DNA from: Deltaproteobacteria bacterium
Lineage (GTDB): Bacteria; Desulfobacterota; UBA8473
Length of the DNA stretch: 6,253 nucleotides
Assembly (NCBI GenBank): GCA_030643245.1
Contig: DAOWME010000181.1
Coordinates: forward strand, 1 to 6,253
Direction of reading: 5' to 3'
Made by a program: the position numbers and the translations under genes. Shown piece after piece: positions 6,214 to 6,253 of the stretch. Below the pieces are notes generated by a model. The model ran no database searches. It saw only the letters and a list, made by a program, of their open reading frames with translations, and had not been told where the DNA came from. Position 1 is the stretch's first letter. The number at the start of each line of letters is the position of its first letter.

Positions 6214-6236
6214 CCGGAAATGAGATATTTTGTCAA
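6205..6236 (-). promoter_or_regulatory. Weak candidate promoter for the leftward operon
   Basis: On the minus strand an exact TTGACA (6236-6231) is followed after 20 bases by GATACT (6210-6205), which matches TATAAT at four positions. The spacing is longer than the usual 16-18. If used, transcription would begin inside or next to the right arm of the inverted repeat and proceed to the polyferredoxin gene. It applies only to a bacterial host. Confidence 0.2.
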
Positions 6237-6253
6237 GGTTTAGGAAGACGAAG

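Overview
This 6.25 kb window looks like accessory DNA from an anaerobic prokaryote. Two unrelated iron-sulfur ferredoxin-type proteins, intermediate base composition, Shine-Dalgarno-like sites and short stop/start overlaps all fit an anaerobic bacterium (for example a Desulfobacterota-like or syntrophic lineage) or a methanogen/ANME-type archaeon. The sequence alone does not decide between them.

Layout. The left edge (1-288, + strand) is the C-terminal end of a cysteine-containing iron-sulfur protein. It converges on a leftward gene block. Between them, 289-958 has no recognisable gene. It holds a nested inverted/direct repeat element (355-550) preceded by a good-looking sigma70-type promoter on the + strand. 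From 959 to 5953 three genes run tightly together on the minus strand. Read in transcription order they are a six-cluster polyferredoxin (5120-5953), an 1100-residue protein with at least three RAMP (Cas7-like) modules (1821-5123), and a 292-residue protein with an N-terminal zinc ribbon that I do not recognise (959-1837). The junctions overlap by 4 bp and 17 bp, which suggests one operon with translational coupling. Upstream of the polyferredoxin, 6022-6203 is bounded by a perfect 24-bp inverted repeat. A doubtful 87-codon ORF crosses it and ends in an ATGA overlap with the polyferredoxin start.

The centre of interest is the multi-RAMP protein. Three Cas7-type glycine-rich modules in one chain, with a roughly 300-residue, apparently helical and hydrophilic stretch inserted around the second module, resemble the logic of single-chain type III effectors (gRAMP/Cas7-11 of type III-E, or the fused subunits of III-D variants). 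It is shorter than Cas7-11, and neither the window nor its partners show Cas10, Cas1, Cas2, Cas6, TPR-CHAT or a CRISPR array. The zinc-ribbon protein would be a candidate accessory subunit. The polyferredoxin link is unexpected and may be either functional or accidental. No database search was possible, so family assignments rest on visible motifs and recalled family features.
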